NCBI GenBank assembly: GCA_031551885.1
Contig: JAVBMX010000066.1
Location: forward strand, 1-31,068
Source of the DNA: Frigididesulfovibrio sp031551885
Lineage (GTDB): Bacteria > Desulfobacterota > Desulfovibrionia > Desulfovibrionales > Desulfovibrionaceae
Length of the DNA stretch: 31,068 nt
Reading direction: 5' to 3'
Shown here piece after piece: positions 16,187 to 25,000 of this stretch (the stretch's first letter is position 1; each line of letters starts with the position of its first letter). A program made the translations under genes and the position numbers. The notes beneath the pieces were generated by a model, which saw nothing but the letters and a program-made list of their open reading frames with translations, searched no databases and was not told where the DNA came from.

Positions 16187-16811
16187 CCTCGACTCCCTCC
16201 TGCTCGCAGCCGTGGGAGCCGCCCCGACCTGGACCTACGACGCCCGAGGCAACGCCTTCGGCCATTTGTGCCTGATCCGGCCGGAACCTTTGGCCGACGC
16301 GGCCCAGGCCCTGGCCGGAAAAGCCCGTCTGTGCACGATCACGGTCTACCCCGAGCGCCGCGACGACCCCGGCAAACGCCGCAACGCGGCCTACCACTTC
16401 GCCGTCGGCGGCACCCTGCTCACCCTGACCGTGCGCCTGTACGACCCCGAAACCCTGCAGAAACTCCCGGTTCCCTCGATCACTCCCTGGTTCCGCAACG
16501 CGGACTGGAACGAGCGGGAGTTCGTCGAGATGTTCAACATCGAAGTCGTCGGCCACCCCAACCCCAAACGCCTGTTCCTGGACGAACGCCTGGACGCCGG
16601 GATCATGTCCCAGCTCATTCCCTTCTCGGCCATGGCCGCCGGAGCCGCCTCCAACACGCTTTGGGAACAGATTATGGCAACCAAGCACGCCGTGCCGGAC
16701 GCCAAACGGCCTTCCAAGCGGCCCGACGAAGCCCTTCCGGAAGCCGGCGAGGCCCAAGAACCCGCCGCTCCTGAAAACGCCCCGGCAGAAACCGGTGGAG
16801 AAAACATATGA
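16173..16811 (+). CDS. cooU: CO-type hydrogenase subunit CooU (NuoC-like)
   Basis: 212-aa homologue of the 30-kDa complex I subunit NuoC, a structural partner of the large subunit. The family core is seen in ITPWFRNADWNEREFVEMF, and GHPNPKRLFLDERLD is the usual segment near its end. The last ~45 residues are a Pro/Ala/Glu-rich, probably disordered extension. AGGA lies ahead of the ATG. The stop overlaps the cooH start by four bases. It carries no metal ligands of its own. Confidence 0.9.
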   Translation: MTTDNLDSLLLAAVGAAPTWTYDARGNAFGHLCLIRPEPLADAAQALAGKARLCTITVYPERRDDPGKRRNAAYHFAVGGTLLTLTVRLYDPETLQKLPVPSITPWFRNADWNEREFVEMFNIEVVGHPNPKRLFLDERLDAGIMSQLIPFSAMAAGAASNTLWEQIMATKHAVPDAKRPSKRPDEALPEAGEAQEPAAPENAPAETGGENI

Positions 16812-17911
16812 ACACCACGAAAACCGCCGAACGCGGGGATTTCACCCTGCCCATCGGTCCACTCCACGTGGCCCTGGAAGAACCCATGTACTTCCGGGTC
16901 TCGGTTGAAGGCGAACACGTCCGCCATGTGGACATCACCGCCGGGCACGTACACCGGGGCATGGAAGCCCTGGCCTGCAAACGGAACTTCTTCCAGAACA
17001 TCGTGCTCACCGAGCGGGTCTGCTCCCTGTGCTCCAACAGCCATCCCTTCACCTACTGTATGGCCCTGGAAAACCTGGCCGGCATTGAAGTGCCGATCCG
17101 GGCGCAGTATCTGCGGGTTATGGCCGAGGAAATCAAGCGAATCAGCTCGCACATCTTCAACGTCTCGGTCATGGCCCACGTCATCGGCTATAAATCCTTG
17201 TTCCTGCACGGCATGGAAGTGCGCGAGTTTATGCAGGACATCAAGGAAAGCATCTACGGCAACCGCATGGACCTCGCGGCCAACTGCATCGGCGGGGTCA
17301 AGCAGGATGTGGAGCCCGGCCTGCTCGCCTACATGAACAAAAATCTGGACCGTGTGGCCGAGCACCTGGACGACATCGTTGAGATCTACGCCGGCGACCC
17401 GCTGATCCAGGCCCGGACCAAGGGCGTGGGCGTGCTCCCGCCTGAAGAGGCCGTGCGCTTCGGCCTGGTGGGACCGGTGGCCAGAGGCAGCGGCGTCGCT
17501 TCCGACCTGCGACGCGAAGCCCCTTACGCGGCCTACACGGATCTGCGCTTCGACGTGATTACCGAAACCGGCTGCGACGTGCGGGCCCGCGCTTTGGTGC
17601 GCCTGCGCGAGGCCAGGGAATCCATCGGCATCGTGCGCCAAATCGCCGCGAACCTGCCCGACGGCCCGACCATGGCCCGCCTGCCGGAAATCAAGGCCGG
17701 GGAGGCCTGCGCCCGCTCCGAAGCCCCGCGCGGCGAACTGTTCTACTACATCCGCACCGACGGTTCGGACTACCCGGCCCGCCTCAAGTGGCGGGTGCCG
17801 TCCTACAACAACTGGGACGCCCTGCCGGTGATGATGAAAGACTGCGCCGTGGCCGACGTGTCGTTGATCGTCAACAGCATCGACCCCTGCGTGTCTTGTA
17901 CTGAGCGTTAG
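16808..17911 (+). CDS. cooH: CO-type hydrogenase catalytic large subunit CooH
   Basis: 367-aa NuoD-like subunit carrying the NiFe active site for proton reduction/H2 oxidation. The four Ni/Fe ligands are C72 and C75 in ERVCSLCSNSH and C361 and C364 in DPCVSC. The protein ends TER just three residues after the last Cys, so it has none of the C-terminal tail that endopeptidases remove from most NiFe hydrogenases; I recall the same for Rhodospirillum CooH. H20, E24 and the HVHRGME segment fit group 4 enzymes. It starts inside the cooU stop and is followed by a repeat element, then hypA. Confidence 0.95.
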   Translation: MNTTKTAERGDFTLPIGPLHVALEEPMYFRVSVEGEHVRHVDITAGHVHRGMEALACKRNFFQNIVLTERVCSLCSNSHPFTYCMALENLAGIEVPIRAQYLRVMAEEIKRISSHIFNVSVMAHVIGYKSLFLHGMEVREFMQDIKESIYGNRMDLAANCIGGVKQDVEPGLLAYMNKNLDRVAEHLDDIVEIYAGDPLIQARTKGVGVLPPEEAVRFGLVGPVARGSGVASDLRREAPYAAYTDLRFDVITETGCDVRARALVRLREARESIGIVRQIAANLPDGPTMARLPEIKAGEACARSEAPRGELFYYIRTDGSDYPARLKWRVPSYNNWDALPVMMKDCAVADVSLIVNSIDPCVSCTER

Positions 17912-17914
17912 ATA

Positions 17915-18070
17915 TTGGGGGACTCTGTCCCCCAATCCCCCCGGCAGGGGATTGAATCCCCTGCACCCTCATTATCCGGCAAACCGGCGCAAAGCACGGA
18001 CTTGCCGACATATGAGGGGGTCTGGGGGGGAATCATTCCCCCCAGGTGGGGTGTGGGGCGGCAGCCCCAA
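17915..18070. repeat. Multi-hairpin intergenic repeat, compact copy, between cooH and hypA
   Basis: This 156-bp element has the simplest full layout: TTGGGGGAC/GTCCCCCAA; GCAGGGGATT/AATCCCCTGC; CCCTCAT and ATGAGGGG flanking an imperfect central stem (CCGGCAA/TTGCCG); GGGGGGAAT/ATTCCCCCC around a single C; and GGGGC/GCCCC ending in CCAA. It starts four bases after the cooH stop. It has no T-run typical of a terminator. Confidence 0.8.
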
Positions 18071-18103
18071 ATAGTTGATAAGATCTGAACGGAGGATCCC
18101 GCC

Positions 18104-18517
18104 ATGCATGAAGCCGCCCTCGCCGCGCCGCTGTCGCGCCTGGTCCTGGAAGAGGTCGCCAAAACCGGCGATTCCTCGCTCCGCGTCCGGCGGGTGACGG
18201 TTCGGGCCGGGCTGCTTCTGGCTCTTGAGCCGACCCAGCTTGCGGGCATCTTTGAACTGATGGCCGAAGAGACCCCGGCCGAAGGCGCGGCCCTGGTTGT
18301 GGAAACCGAGCCGCTTCGCGGCCGCTGTCCCGACTGCGGGGCCGACGCCGCCGTGCTGACCCGCGCCTTCCAATGCCCCGAATGCGGGAGCGCCCACATG
18401 GATTGGCGAGGCGGCCGGGAACTCTATATCGCCTCCATCTCGGTGGAGCGGGCGGACGCCGACAACGCGCCCCCGCCCCCTTGCATCGGAAACCAAGAGG
18501 AAAGCAAAAATCTATGA
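18104..18517 (+). CDS. hypA: Hydrogenase nickel-insertion protein HypA
   Basis: 137-aa nickel metallochaperone delivering Ni to the immature large subunit together with HypB. The N-terminal Met-His-Glu nickel site (H2, E3) is intact, and the zinc module has two CxxC pairs, C75/C78 (CPDCG) and C91/C94 (CPECG). The tail beyond residue 115 is a Pro-rich extension. Its location inside the hydrogenase operon suggests it is dedicated to CooH. Its stop overlaps the cooF start (ATGA). GGAGG lies ahead of its ATG, so it does not need read-through from cooH. Confidence 0.94.
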   Translation: MHEAALAAPLSRLVLEEVAKTGDSSLRVRRVTVRAGLLLALEPTQLAGIFELMAEETPAEGAALVVETEPLRGRCPDCGADAAVLTRAFQCPECGSAHMDWRGGRELYIASISVERADADNAPPPPCIGNQEESKNL

Positions 18518-19119
18518 GCGCCAAACAAGCCTACGTCATATATGCCGACGCCGACAAATGCCGGGCCTGCCGCAAGTGTGAGCTGGCCTGCATCGCTTCT
18601 CACAACCAATTGACCATCAAAGAAGCGGTCAAGCAACGCAACGAGTTGGAACCCCGGGTCCACGTCATCAAGACCGAAACCCTGAAAATGCCCGTGCAGT
18701 GCCGGCAGTGCGAACACGCCGCCTGCGCCGCCGTCTGCCCCACGAACGCCCTGGTGCAGGACGCGGGCGGCCCCATCGTCATGCGTTCGCAATACTGTGC
18801 CGGCTGCGGCCTGTGCGTCATGGCCTGCCCATACGGGGCCATCACCCGCACCTTCATCAAGTTGAGCGAGGAAGAAAAATCCCGTCTGGAGCGCTCGGAA
18901 CCGCGCTGCATCGCGGTGCGTTGCGACCTGTGCAAGGAGTGGCGCGCGGCGGAAGGCAAGGAAACCAGCGCCTGCGTGGAGGCCTGCCCGGCCAAGGCCT
19001 TGCGCATGATTCCCCTGGATGAATACCGCGCCCTCATGGCCGGGGAAGGCATCGACCACGAGACCGTGGAAAACTTCGGCCGCCAAGACGACGACACTTC
19101 GGAGAAGGACTCGAAGTAA
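18514..19119 (+). CDS. cooF: Polyferredoxin-type electron carrier CooF
   Basis: 201-aa 4x[4Fe-4S] protein of the CooF/HycB type, which carries electrons between CO dehydrogenase (or another donor) and the hydrogenase. Cysteine groups are C16-19-22-26, C63-66-71-75, C95-98-101-105, and C137/C140 with C154/C158, giving sixteen ligands for four clusters. No Tat or lipoprotein signal is present, consistent with the cytoplasm. The ATG overlaps the hypA stop; an upstream in-frame extension inside hypA is not needed. It is last in the operon; no cooS follows within the window. Confidence 0.9.
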   Translation: MSAKQAYVIYADADKCRACRKCELACIASHNQLTIKEAVKQRNELEPRVHVIKTETLKMPVQCRQCEHAACAAVCPTNALVQDAGGPIVMRSQYCAGCGLCVMACPYGAITRTFIKLSEEEKSRLERSEPRCIAVRCDLCKEWRAAEGKETSACVEACPAKALRMIPLDEYRALMAGEGIDHETVENFGRQDDDTSEKDSK

Positions 19120-19147
19120 CGTATCCCCTGTCAGGCTTCTCACAAGG

Positions 19148-19180
19148 CGCGGCTTTCCTTTCCGGAAAACCGCGTCTTTT
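19148..19180 (+). terminator. Rho-independent terminator of the coo operon
   Basis: CGCGGCTTTCC pairs with GGAAAACCGCG (10 of 11 pairs) around a TTTCC loop and is followed by TCTTTT. It lies 28 bases after the cooF stop and separates coo from dapB. Confidence 0.7.
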
Positions 19181-19465
19181 CGCGCATCTTCCCGCCCAAC
19201 GGCCGCATGAAGGCGATTCGGCTACGTACTCGTTCGCGAATGTTCTCCATATATCGTTTCAAAGAAAACGGAAAAAGGAAACGGCGCCGGCAATCTCGCG
19301 AAATCAAAGTGCCCCTTATTGAGAATCCGAACTTTTTCCGGCACAATGACTCGTGTCGGCAGGCCCTGACGCGCGACGCAAAAAATCGTCGAGTTGTTCC
19401 GATTTTTTCGAACATCATTGCGTCATCGCCGTAAATGCGGTAATGGAGTATAGTATTCTTAGAAC
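19181..19465. other. AT-richer spacer upstream of dapB, no gene seen
   Basis: There is no convincing coding region; short open frames here are strongly basic and lack ribosome-binding sites. A 9-bp inverted repeat AAAAAATCG/CGATTTTTT spans 19380-19408 and could be a weak terminator or part of a small RNA. A TATAGT at 19449-19454 is a plausible -10 for dapB, but no good -35 stands at 16-18 bp. Confidence 0.4.
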
Positions 19466-19481
19466 GTGGGCTTTCGCCCAC
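19466..19481 (+). promoter_or_regulatory. Leader hairpin before dapB
   Basis: GTGGGC/GCCCAC with a TTTC loop, 18 bases before the dapB ATG and just upstream of its GGAG. It would sit close to the 5' end of the transcript if the TATAGT at 19449 is the -10, and could protect the message. Confidence 0.4.
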
Positions 19482-19499
19482 AAGGTTACGGAGAACGGT

Positions 19500-20279
19500 A
19501 TGAGTACGCAAATCGTCGTCATGGGCGCCGGAGGAAGAATGGGATCGACCATCACGCGGATGGTACGGGATTCCAACGATCTTTCCCTCGCGGGAGTTGT
19601 CGAGCGCAACACGGATGCCTACCCCGAGCTGGAGCGCCTAGGCTGCCCTGTCTCGGCCGACCCGGCGGCCATTCTCGGCCCCGGCATGGTGATGATCGAC
19701 TTCACCGCCCCGGAGGCCAGCCTGGACGGAGCGCGCAAAGCGGCCGAAGCGGGCGCGGCCCACGTCATCGGCACAACCGGCCTGAGCGAGGCCCATAAAG
19801 CCGCCTTGGAAGCTTTGGCCCGCAAAACCCCCATCATGTGGTCCCCGAATATGAGCGTGGGCGTCAACGCCTTGCTGCAGGTTCTTCCCGCCCTGACCAA
19901 AGCCTTGGGCGACGGCTACGATATGGAAATGGTCGAAATCCACCACAACAAGAAAAAAGACTCTCCCAGCGGCACGGCCATACGCCTGGCCGAATGCCTG
20001 ACCGAAGCCAGGGGATGGTCTTTGGAAGAAACCGCCTGCTATCATCGCGAAGGCATCATCGGCGAACGCCCGCATAAAGAAATCGGTCTGCAGACCCTGC
20101 GCGGCGGCGACGTGGTGGGCGTTCACACGGTCTATTTCATGGGGCCCGGCGAGCGTATTGAAGTCACCCATCAGGCCCACTCACGCGAAAATTTTGCGGG
20201 CGGGGCGTTGCGGGCGGCTCGATGGTTGGCCGGGCAAAAACCGGGCAAATTATATTCCATGCGGGATGTTCTCGGTTGA
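19500..20279 (+). CDS. dapB: 4-hydroxy-tetrahydrodipicolinate reductase
   Basis: 259-aa cytoplasmic NAD(P)H-dependent reductase of the lysine/diaminopimelate pathway. The Rossmann loop GAGGRMGS is at the N-terminus, IGTTGLSE and SPNMSVGVN follow, and the catalytic signature with H148, H149, K152 and the DSPSGTA loop is intact. The C-terminus MRDVLG is typical. The ATG at 19500 follows GGAG at seven bases; an open frame extends upstream but has no support. It is bounded by terminators on both sides, so it is probably monocistronic. Confidence 0.96.
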   Translation: MSTQIVVMGAGGRMGSTITRMVRDSNDLSLAGVVERNTDAYPELERLGCPVSADPAAILGPGMVMIDFTAPEASLDGARKAAEAGAAHVIGTTGLSEAHKAALEALARKTPIMWSPNMSVGVNALLQVLPALTKALGDGYDMEMVEIHHNKKKDSPSGTAIRLAECLTEARGWSLEETACYHREGIIGERPHKEIGLQTLRGGDVVGVHTVYFMGPGERIEVTHQAHSRENFAGGALRAARWLAGQKPGKLYSMRDVLG

Positions 20280-20287
20280 AAACAGGC

Positions 20288-20318
20288 GGGGCAATTTCGT
20301 CTTGAAGTTGCCCCTCTT
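20288..20318 (+). terminator. Terminator-like hairpin after dapB
   Basis: GGGGCAATTTC pairs with GAAGTTGCCCC (one G-U) around GTCTT, then TCTT. The short T-tract makes it moderate. It begins nine bases after the dapB stop. Confidence 0.5.
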
Positions 20319-20382
20319 GAAAAGCCGACGGCGCGGCATTTGAGACAACCAACCGAACCGCAAAGAAAAGTTGAGTACCCGC

Positions 20383-22053
20383 ATGAAAATCGGCATCATT
20401 CAAAGCAACCCGGTGGCAGGAGCCCTGCGTTTCAACGCCGATCGCCTCCTTCACCTGACGGCCGAAGCCGCCGCCCAAGGCGCGGAGCTGTGTCTTGCAC
20501 CGGAGCTTTCGCTGTGCGGCCATAATGTGGAAGATCTCCTGCTCAGGCCGGACTTTGCGGCGGCCTGCAAAAATGAACTGGAAAATCTGGCCCGCCGGCA
20601 CGGCGAAAACGCCTCCCTGCCGCCCCTGGTTCTGGGCGCGCCCGTGGCCAACCCGGTTCCCCAAGGCAAACCCTTACAAAACTGCGCCGTGCTCTTACGC
20701 AACGGCAGAACCTTTGTTCTGGGCCGTAAGGTCCTGCTGCCCTGCGACGGCATAGACGGCGACCCGCGCTGGTTTGAACGGGGCATCGCCTGCGGCGTTC
20801 TGCACCACAAGGGCTGGCGCTTTGCCGTCAGCGTCGGGGAAGACGCCTGGAACGACCGCACCTTCTGGAAAGATCGGCGCACCTACGATTCCGACCCCGT
20901 GGCCGACTTCATGGCCGCCGGCGGCGCCGATGGGCTTTTGAACATCACCGCCGTGCCCTATGCCGAGGGCATGCAGGGGCTGCACCAGCGCATGCTCGGC
21001 TGGTCCTCGGCCCACTATCGGGTTCCGGTGGTGGCCGCCAACTGCGTGGGGGGCGACGATTCGCGTATTTACCCCGGCGGCAGCATGGCCTTTTCCGGCG
21101 ACGGAGTCATGATCGCCCGCGCGCCGTTTTTTGAAGAAGCCGTCACCGTGGTGGACATCGGCTCCGGCAAACCCGGCGCGATCGCCCCGGATATGTCTCT
21201 GGACGATGAAATGCTCGCGGCCCTCATTCTGGGCACCCGCGACTTCGTGCACAAATGCGGGTTTTCCGACGTGGTCGTCGGCCTGTCCGGGGGGATCGAT
21301 TCGGCCCTGGTCGCGGCCGTGGCCGTTGAAGCGTTCGGGCCGGAGCATGTCCACGGCCTGCTCATGCCTTCCCCCTACTCCAGCGAAGGCAGCGTGACCG
21401 ACTCGCTGGCCCTGGCCAAAAACCTCGGCATTTCCACCCGCGCCGTGCCCATCGCGCCCATGCTGGAGGCGTACAGGACGGCGCTCGCGGGCGCCCTTGA
21501 GGGGGGATTCAGCGGTCTGGCCGAAGAAAACACCCAGTCCCGGATCCGCTGCGCCTTGCTCATGGCCTATGCCGGAAACAAAAACGCCCTGGTGCTGAAC
21601 ACCGGAAACAAGTCGGAAGCGGCCGTGGGGTATTGCACCCTGTACGGCGACTCCGGCGGGGCGCTGTCGGTCATCGGCGACCTGTACAAAGGCCGGGTGT
21701 ATGCCCTCAGCCGCCACATCAATACGATAAAAGGACGAGAAGTCATTCCGGCCTCCATTTTGGAAAAAGCCCCCTCCGCCGAATTGCGGCCGGAGCAAAA
21801 AGACACCGACTCTTTGCCGCCATATGAGCTGCTGGATGAAATTTTGTTCCAGCACCTGGAGAACGATTGCGGCTTGGAAGCGCTTTTGGATCTCGGCTTT
21901 GATCGCGACACCGTCATCAGGGTGCTCGGTCTGGTCCGCGGTTCAGAGTTCAAGCGCCGCCAAGCCCCGCCGGCCCTGGCCCTTTCCCGCCGGCCGTTCG
22001 GCCCTTCCCGCCGCATGCCTATAGCCCGCAGTGTTCCGGAGGTATCTCGATGA
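20383..22053 (+). CDS. nadE: NAD+ synthetase with glutaminase domain lacking the catalytic cysteine
   Basis: 556-aa two-domain enzyme. The N-terminal nitrilase-fold domain normally hydrolyses glutamine, and the C-terminal domain amidates deamido-NAD+ using ATP. In the synthetase domain SGGIDS (302-307), EENTQSRIR, NTGNKSE and the end ...FGPSRRMPIA are intact. In the glutaminase domain the triad Glu (E41, APELSLCG) and Lys (K116, GRKVLLP) are present, but the segment usually reading ICED-x-W is VGEDAW, placing Gly152 where the nucleophile Cys should be. The surrounding residues align well, so the domain seems folded but unable to hydrolyse glutamine; free ammonia is the likely nitrogen source. 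I chose ATG 20383; a TTG twelve bases upstream is less likely. It overlaps the downstream kinase by four bases. Confidence 0.93.
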   Translation: MKIGIIQSNPVAGALRFNADRLLHLTAEAAAQGAELCLAPELSLCGHNVEDLLLRPDFAAACKNELENLARRHGENASLPPLVLGAPVANPVPQGKPLQNCAVLLRNGRTFVLGRKVLLPCDGIDGDPRWFERGIACGVLHHKGWRFAVSVGEDAWNDRTFWKDRRTYDSDPVADFMAAGGADGLLNITAVPYAEGMQGLHQRMLGWSSAHYRVPVVAANCVGGDDSRIYPGGSMAFSGDGVMIARAPFFEEAVTVVDIGSGKPGAIAPDMSLDDEMLAALILGTRDFVHKCGFSDVVVGLSGGIDSALVAAVAVEAFGPEHVHGLLMPSPYSSEGSVTDSLALAKNLGISTRAVPIAPMLEAYRTALAGALEGGFSGLAEENTQSRIRCALLMAYAGNKNALVLNTGNKSEAAVGYCTLYGDSGGALSVIGDLYKGRVYALSRHINTIKGREVIPASILEKAPSAELRPEQKDTDSLPPYELLDEILFQHLENDCGLEALLDLGFDRDTVIRVLGLVRGSEFKRRQAPPALALSRRPFGPSRRMPIARSVPEVSR

Positions 22054-25000
22054 CCCTGCGCCTCGGCATTCTTGCCGCGATCGCCTGCATGCTTCTGGCC
22101 CTGGCCGGCGTCACGGCCTGGGTGCTGGAGCGAAGCTTCTTCCCCCGCCTGGTCGACAACGAACTGGACCTGACCGAGCACAACGTGCAGTTGGTCAAGG
22201 TTCTGTTCGACACCACGCTGGGGCCGCAGGCGACCAAAACCCGGAACTTGGCCAACTGGGACCTGGTCTGGGATTTTATCAACGACCCGGAAAAAGAACG
22301 GGCCCAAATGGATGAAAACTTCTCCGACACGTTCATTTCCGGAGAAGGATTCATCGCCCTTGCCGTGGTCGCCGAAAGCGGCCGCGTGATGTTGGACCGC
22401 TATCATTATTTGCTGGAAGAACGCTACGGCGACTTTCCGCCGCAGTTGTTGCAGCAGTGCAAGCCTGGGGGAGCCTTTTACCCCCCGCAGTCGGATGCCG
22501 TCCTGAATCGGTTGTGCAGCATCGACTCCAACCTCTACTATGTCTCGTCGCATCCGGTCACCCCGCACACCCACACGGCGGCGGCCAACGGACGGTTGAT
22601 AGCCATTTCCATTGTCACGGGCTCCGATGTGACCGACCTTTCCGCTCTCTCCGGTTTTCCCCTGAAAATGGTCAGGGCGCCGTTTGAGGACATGCCGCAG
22701 CATGTGGAGGAGGCCATTGAAAACGGCTACGCGGTGTGGAGCGAAAACACCGGAACCTACCGGTGCCTGATTTCCTTCCCGGATCTGTTCCTCGAAACGC
22801 CCCAGATCATGCTCAGGGGCAGCTTTGAGCGTAATGTGACCCGCACGGCCGAAGGCATACGCGAAGTTTTGTACGGCACGCTCTCCGGCCTCTCCCTGTT
22901 GTTTATGATTTTGTGCAGCCTGCTGCTTGACCGGGCTCTGCTGCGCCCCCTGACCGAACTGCGCAAAGCCGTGTTGCGCACGGCCGACAACCCCGACCTG
23001 GATATCCGGGTTCCGGAACAGGGAACCGAGAGTTTCCGCAGCCTCGGCGCGGCGGTCAACACCCTGGTTTCTGCCGTGCGGGCCAAGGAAGCCGACCGCA
23101 TGCGCGCTGAAGAAGCCGGCAAGGCCAAAGGCGAATTCCTGGCCACCATGAGCCATGAAATCCGCACGCCCATGAACGCGGTCATCGGCCTGAGCCACCT
23201 GCTGCTCAAGACCGAACTGAACGGCAGGCAGCGCGACTACACGAAAAAAATCCACCATTCGGCCACGGCCCTTTTGGGCATTCTCAACGATATTCTGGAT
23301 TTTTCCAAAATCGAAGCCGGCAAACTTACCCTTGAGCACACCCCCTTCCACCTTTCCGAGTCGCTCGACGGCATCCTGGCCCTGTTCCAAGAGCGCTGCG
23401 CGGAAAAAGGCATCGAACTCATCGTGGATACCCGGCCGGACGTGCCGCATCGCCTGCTCGGCGACCCGCTACGCCTCTCGCAGATTCTGGTCAACCTGGT
23501 GGGCAACTCGCTGAAGTTCACGGCGGCCGGGAGCATTCTGCTTCGGGTGCAATTGCTGGAGAAAGGCGCGTCCGACGCGGTGCTTGGGTTCTCCGTCAGC
23601 GATACCGGCCTTGGGATGACCCCCGAGCAAAAAACCCGCCTCTTCGATTCGTTCGCCCAAGCCGACGCTTCCACCTCACGCAAGTACGGCGGTTCCGGCC
23701 TCGGTCTGAGCATCACCCGCAAGCTGGTGCAGCTTATGGGCGGAGAAATCTCCGTGGATACCGAATACGGACGCGGCACGACCATGACCTTCACTTGTCG
23801 GATGGGCCTGGACGAGTCGCCGACCGCGGTCGATCCCTACGTCGTTCCGCGCCCCATCGCGGGCAAGCGGGTGTTGGTCGTGGAGGACGGTTCGGTCAAC
23901 CGGCTGGCCCTGACCGGCATGCTGGAAGGCTTCCGGCTGCGCGCCTCGGCGGTGGCTTCCGCCGAAGAAGCCCTGAATGCTCTGAAGGAAGGCGTAAGCC
24001 AAGGCCAACCTTATGAGTTGGTCGTCATGGATGTGCGCCTGCCGGGAATGAGTGGCCTGGATGCCTTGCGCCGCATAAAAAAGGAATACTCTCCGGCCCC
24101 GGCCGTGATCATGGTTTCCGCCTTCGGGCTGCCCGAACGGGAAAACACGATGGATATGCCGGCCGATGCCTTTCTGCCCAAACCTCTGACCAATTCGCAG
24201 CTTTTCGACGCCGTGCTGCGCATCTTTGGAGCCGCTTCGTTTACTCCTCAGGCCGACCAGAACGGCGCTCCCCTCGATTTGAGCGGTTTCCATGTGCTGC
24301 TGGTGGAAGACAACCCCATCAACACCCAAATCGCCGTCGAACTGCTGGAAGATCTCAACCTGACCGTCAGCGTGGCCGAAAACGGCAGGCGGGCTGTGGA
24401 AGCCGTGCGCGCGCGCCACGCTCAAGGCATCCGGCCCGCGTTCGATCTGGTGCTTATGGACCTGCAAATGCCCGAAATGGACGGTTACGAAGCGACCACC
24501 GTTCTGCGCGACGACCCGGCCGGCAAAGCCCTGCCCATCGTGGCCATGACGGCCCACGCCATGCAGGAAGAGCGGGACCGCTGCAAGGCCCTGGGAATGA
24601 AAGCGTACCTGACCAAACCCATCGACATCGAAGCCCTGCACAAAGTCTTGCTGGAACACCTGCAAAAAACTTCGCCGCCCGTTGCGGCGGCCTCGGCCGC
24701 TGCTTCCACTCCTTCTTCCGCGCCGACTCACGCCCCCGCGCCGACAGGCGCCGAGGGCGCCCCGCCCGCCGAGTTCCGCCTGCAGGAAGCCCTACAGCGG
24801 CTCGGCAACAATACCGTCTTGCTGCACAAGGTGCTCAAAGACTTCCACCGAAACGGCATGGAAAGTCTGCCGGAGTTGCGCCGCCTTGCCGAACAGAAAC
24901 GCTCGGCCGTGTCCCGGACGGCCCTTACCTTTAAAGCGCATGCCGATGCCGTCGGGCACACCACCCTGCGCGAAACCGCCGCCACGTTGGAGGCCGCCGC

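Noticed and set aside
19207..19434. 75-codon open frame upstream of dapB
   Set aside because: Extremely basic, no ribosome-binding site, AT-rich spacer composition and no resemblance to a known protein.
19120..19500. CO dehydrogenase gene or remnant after cooF
   Set aside because: A terminator follows cooF and the spacer has no cooS-like coding sequence.
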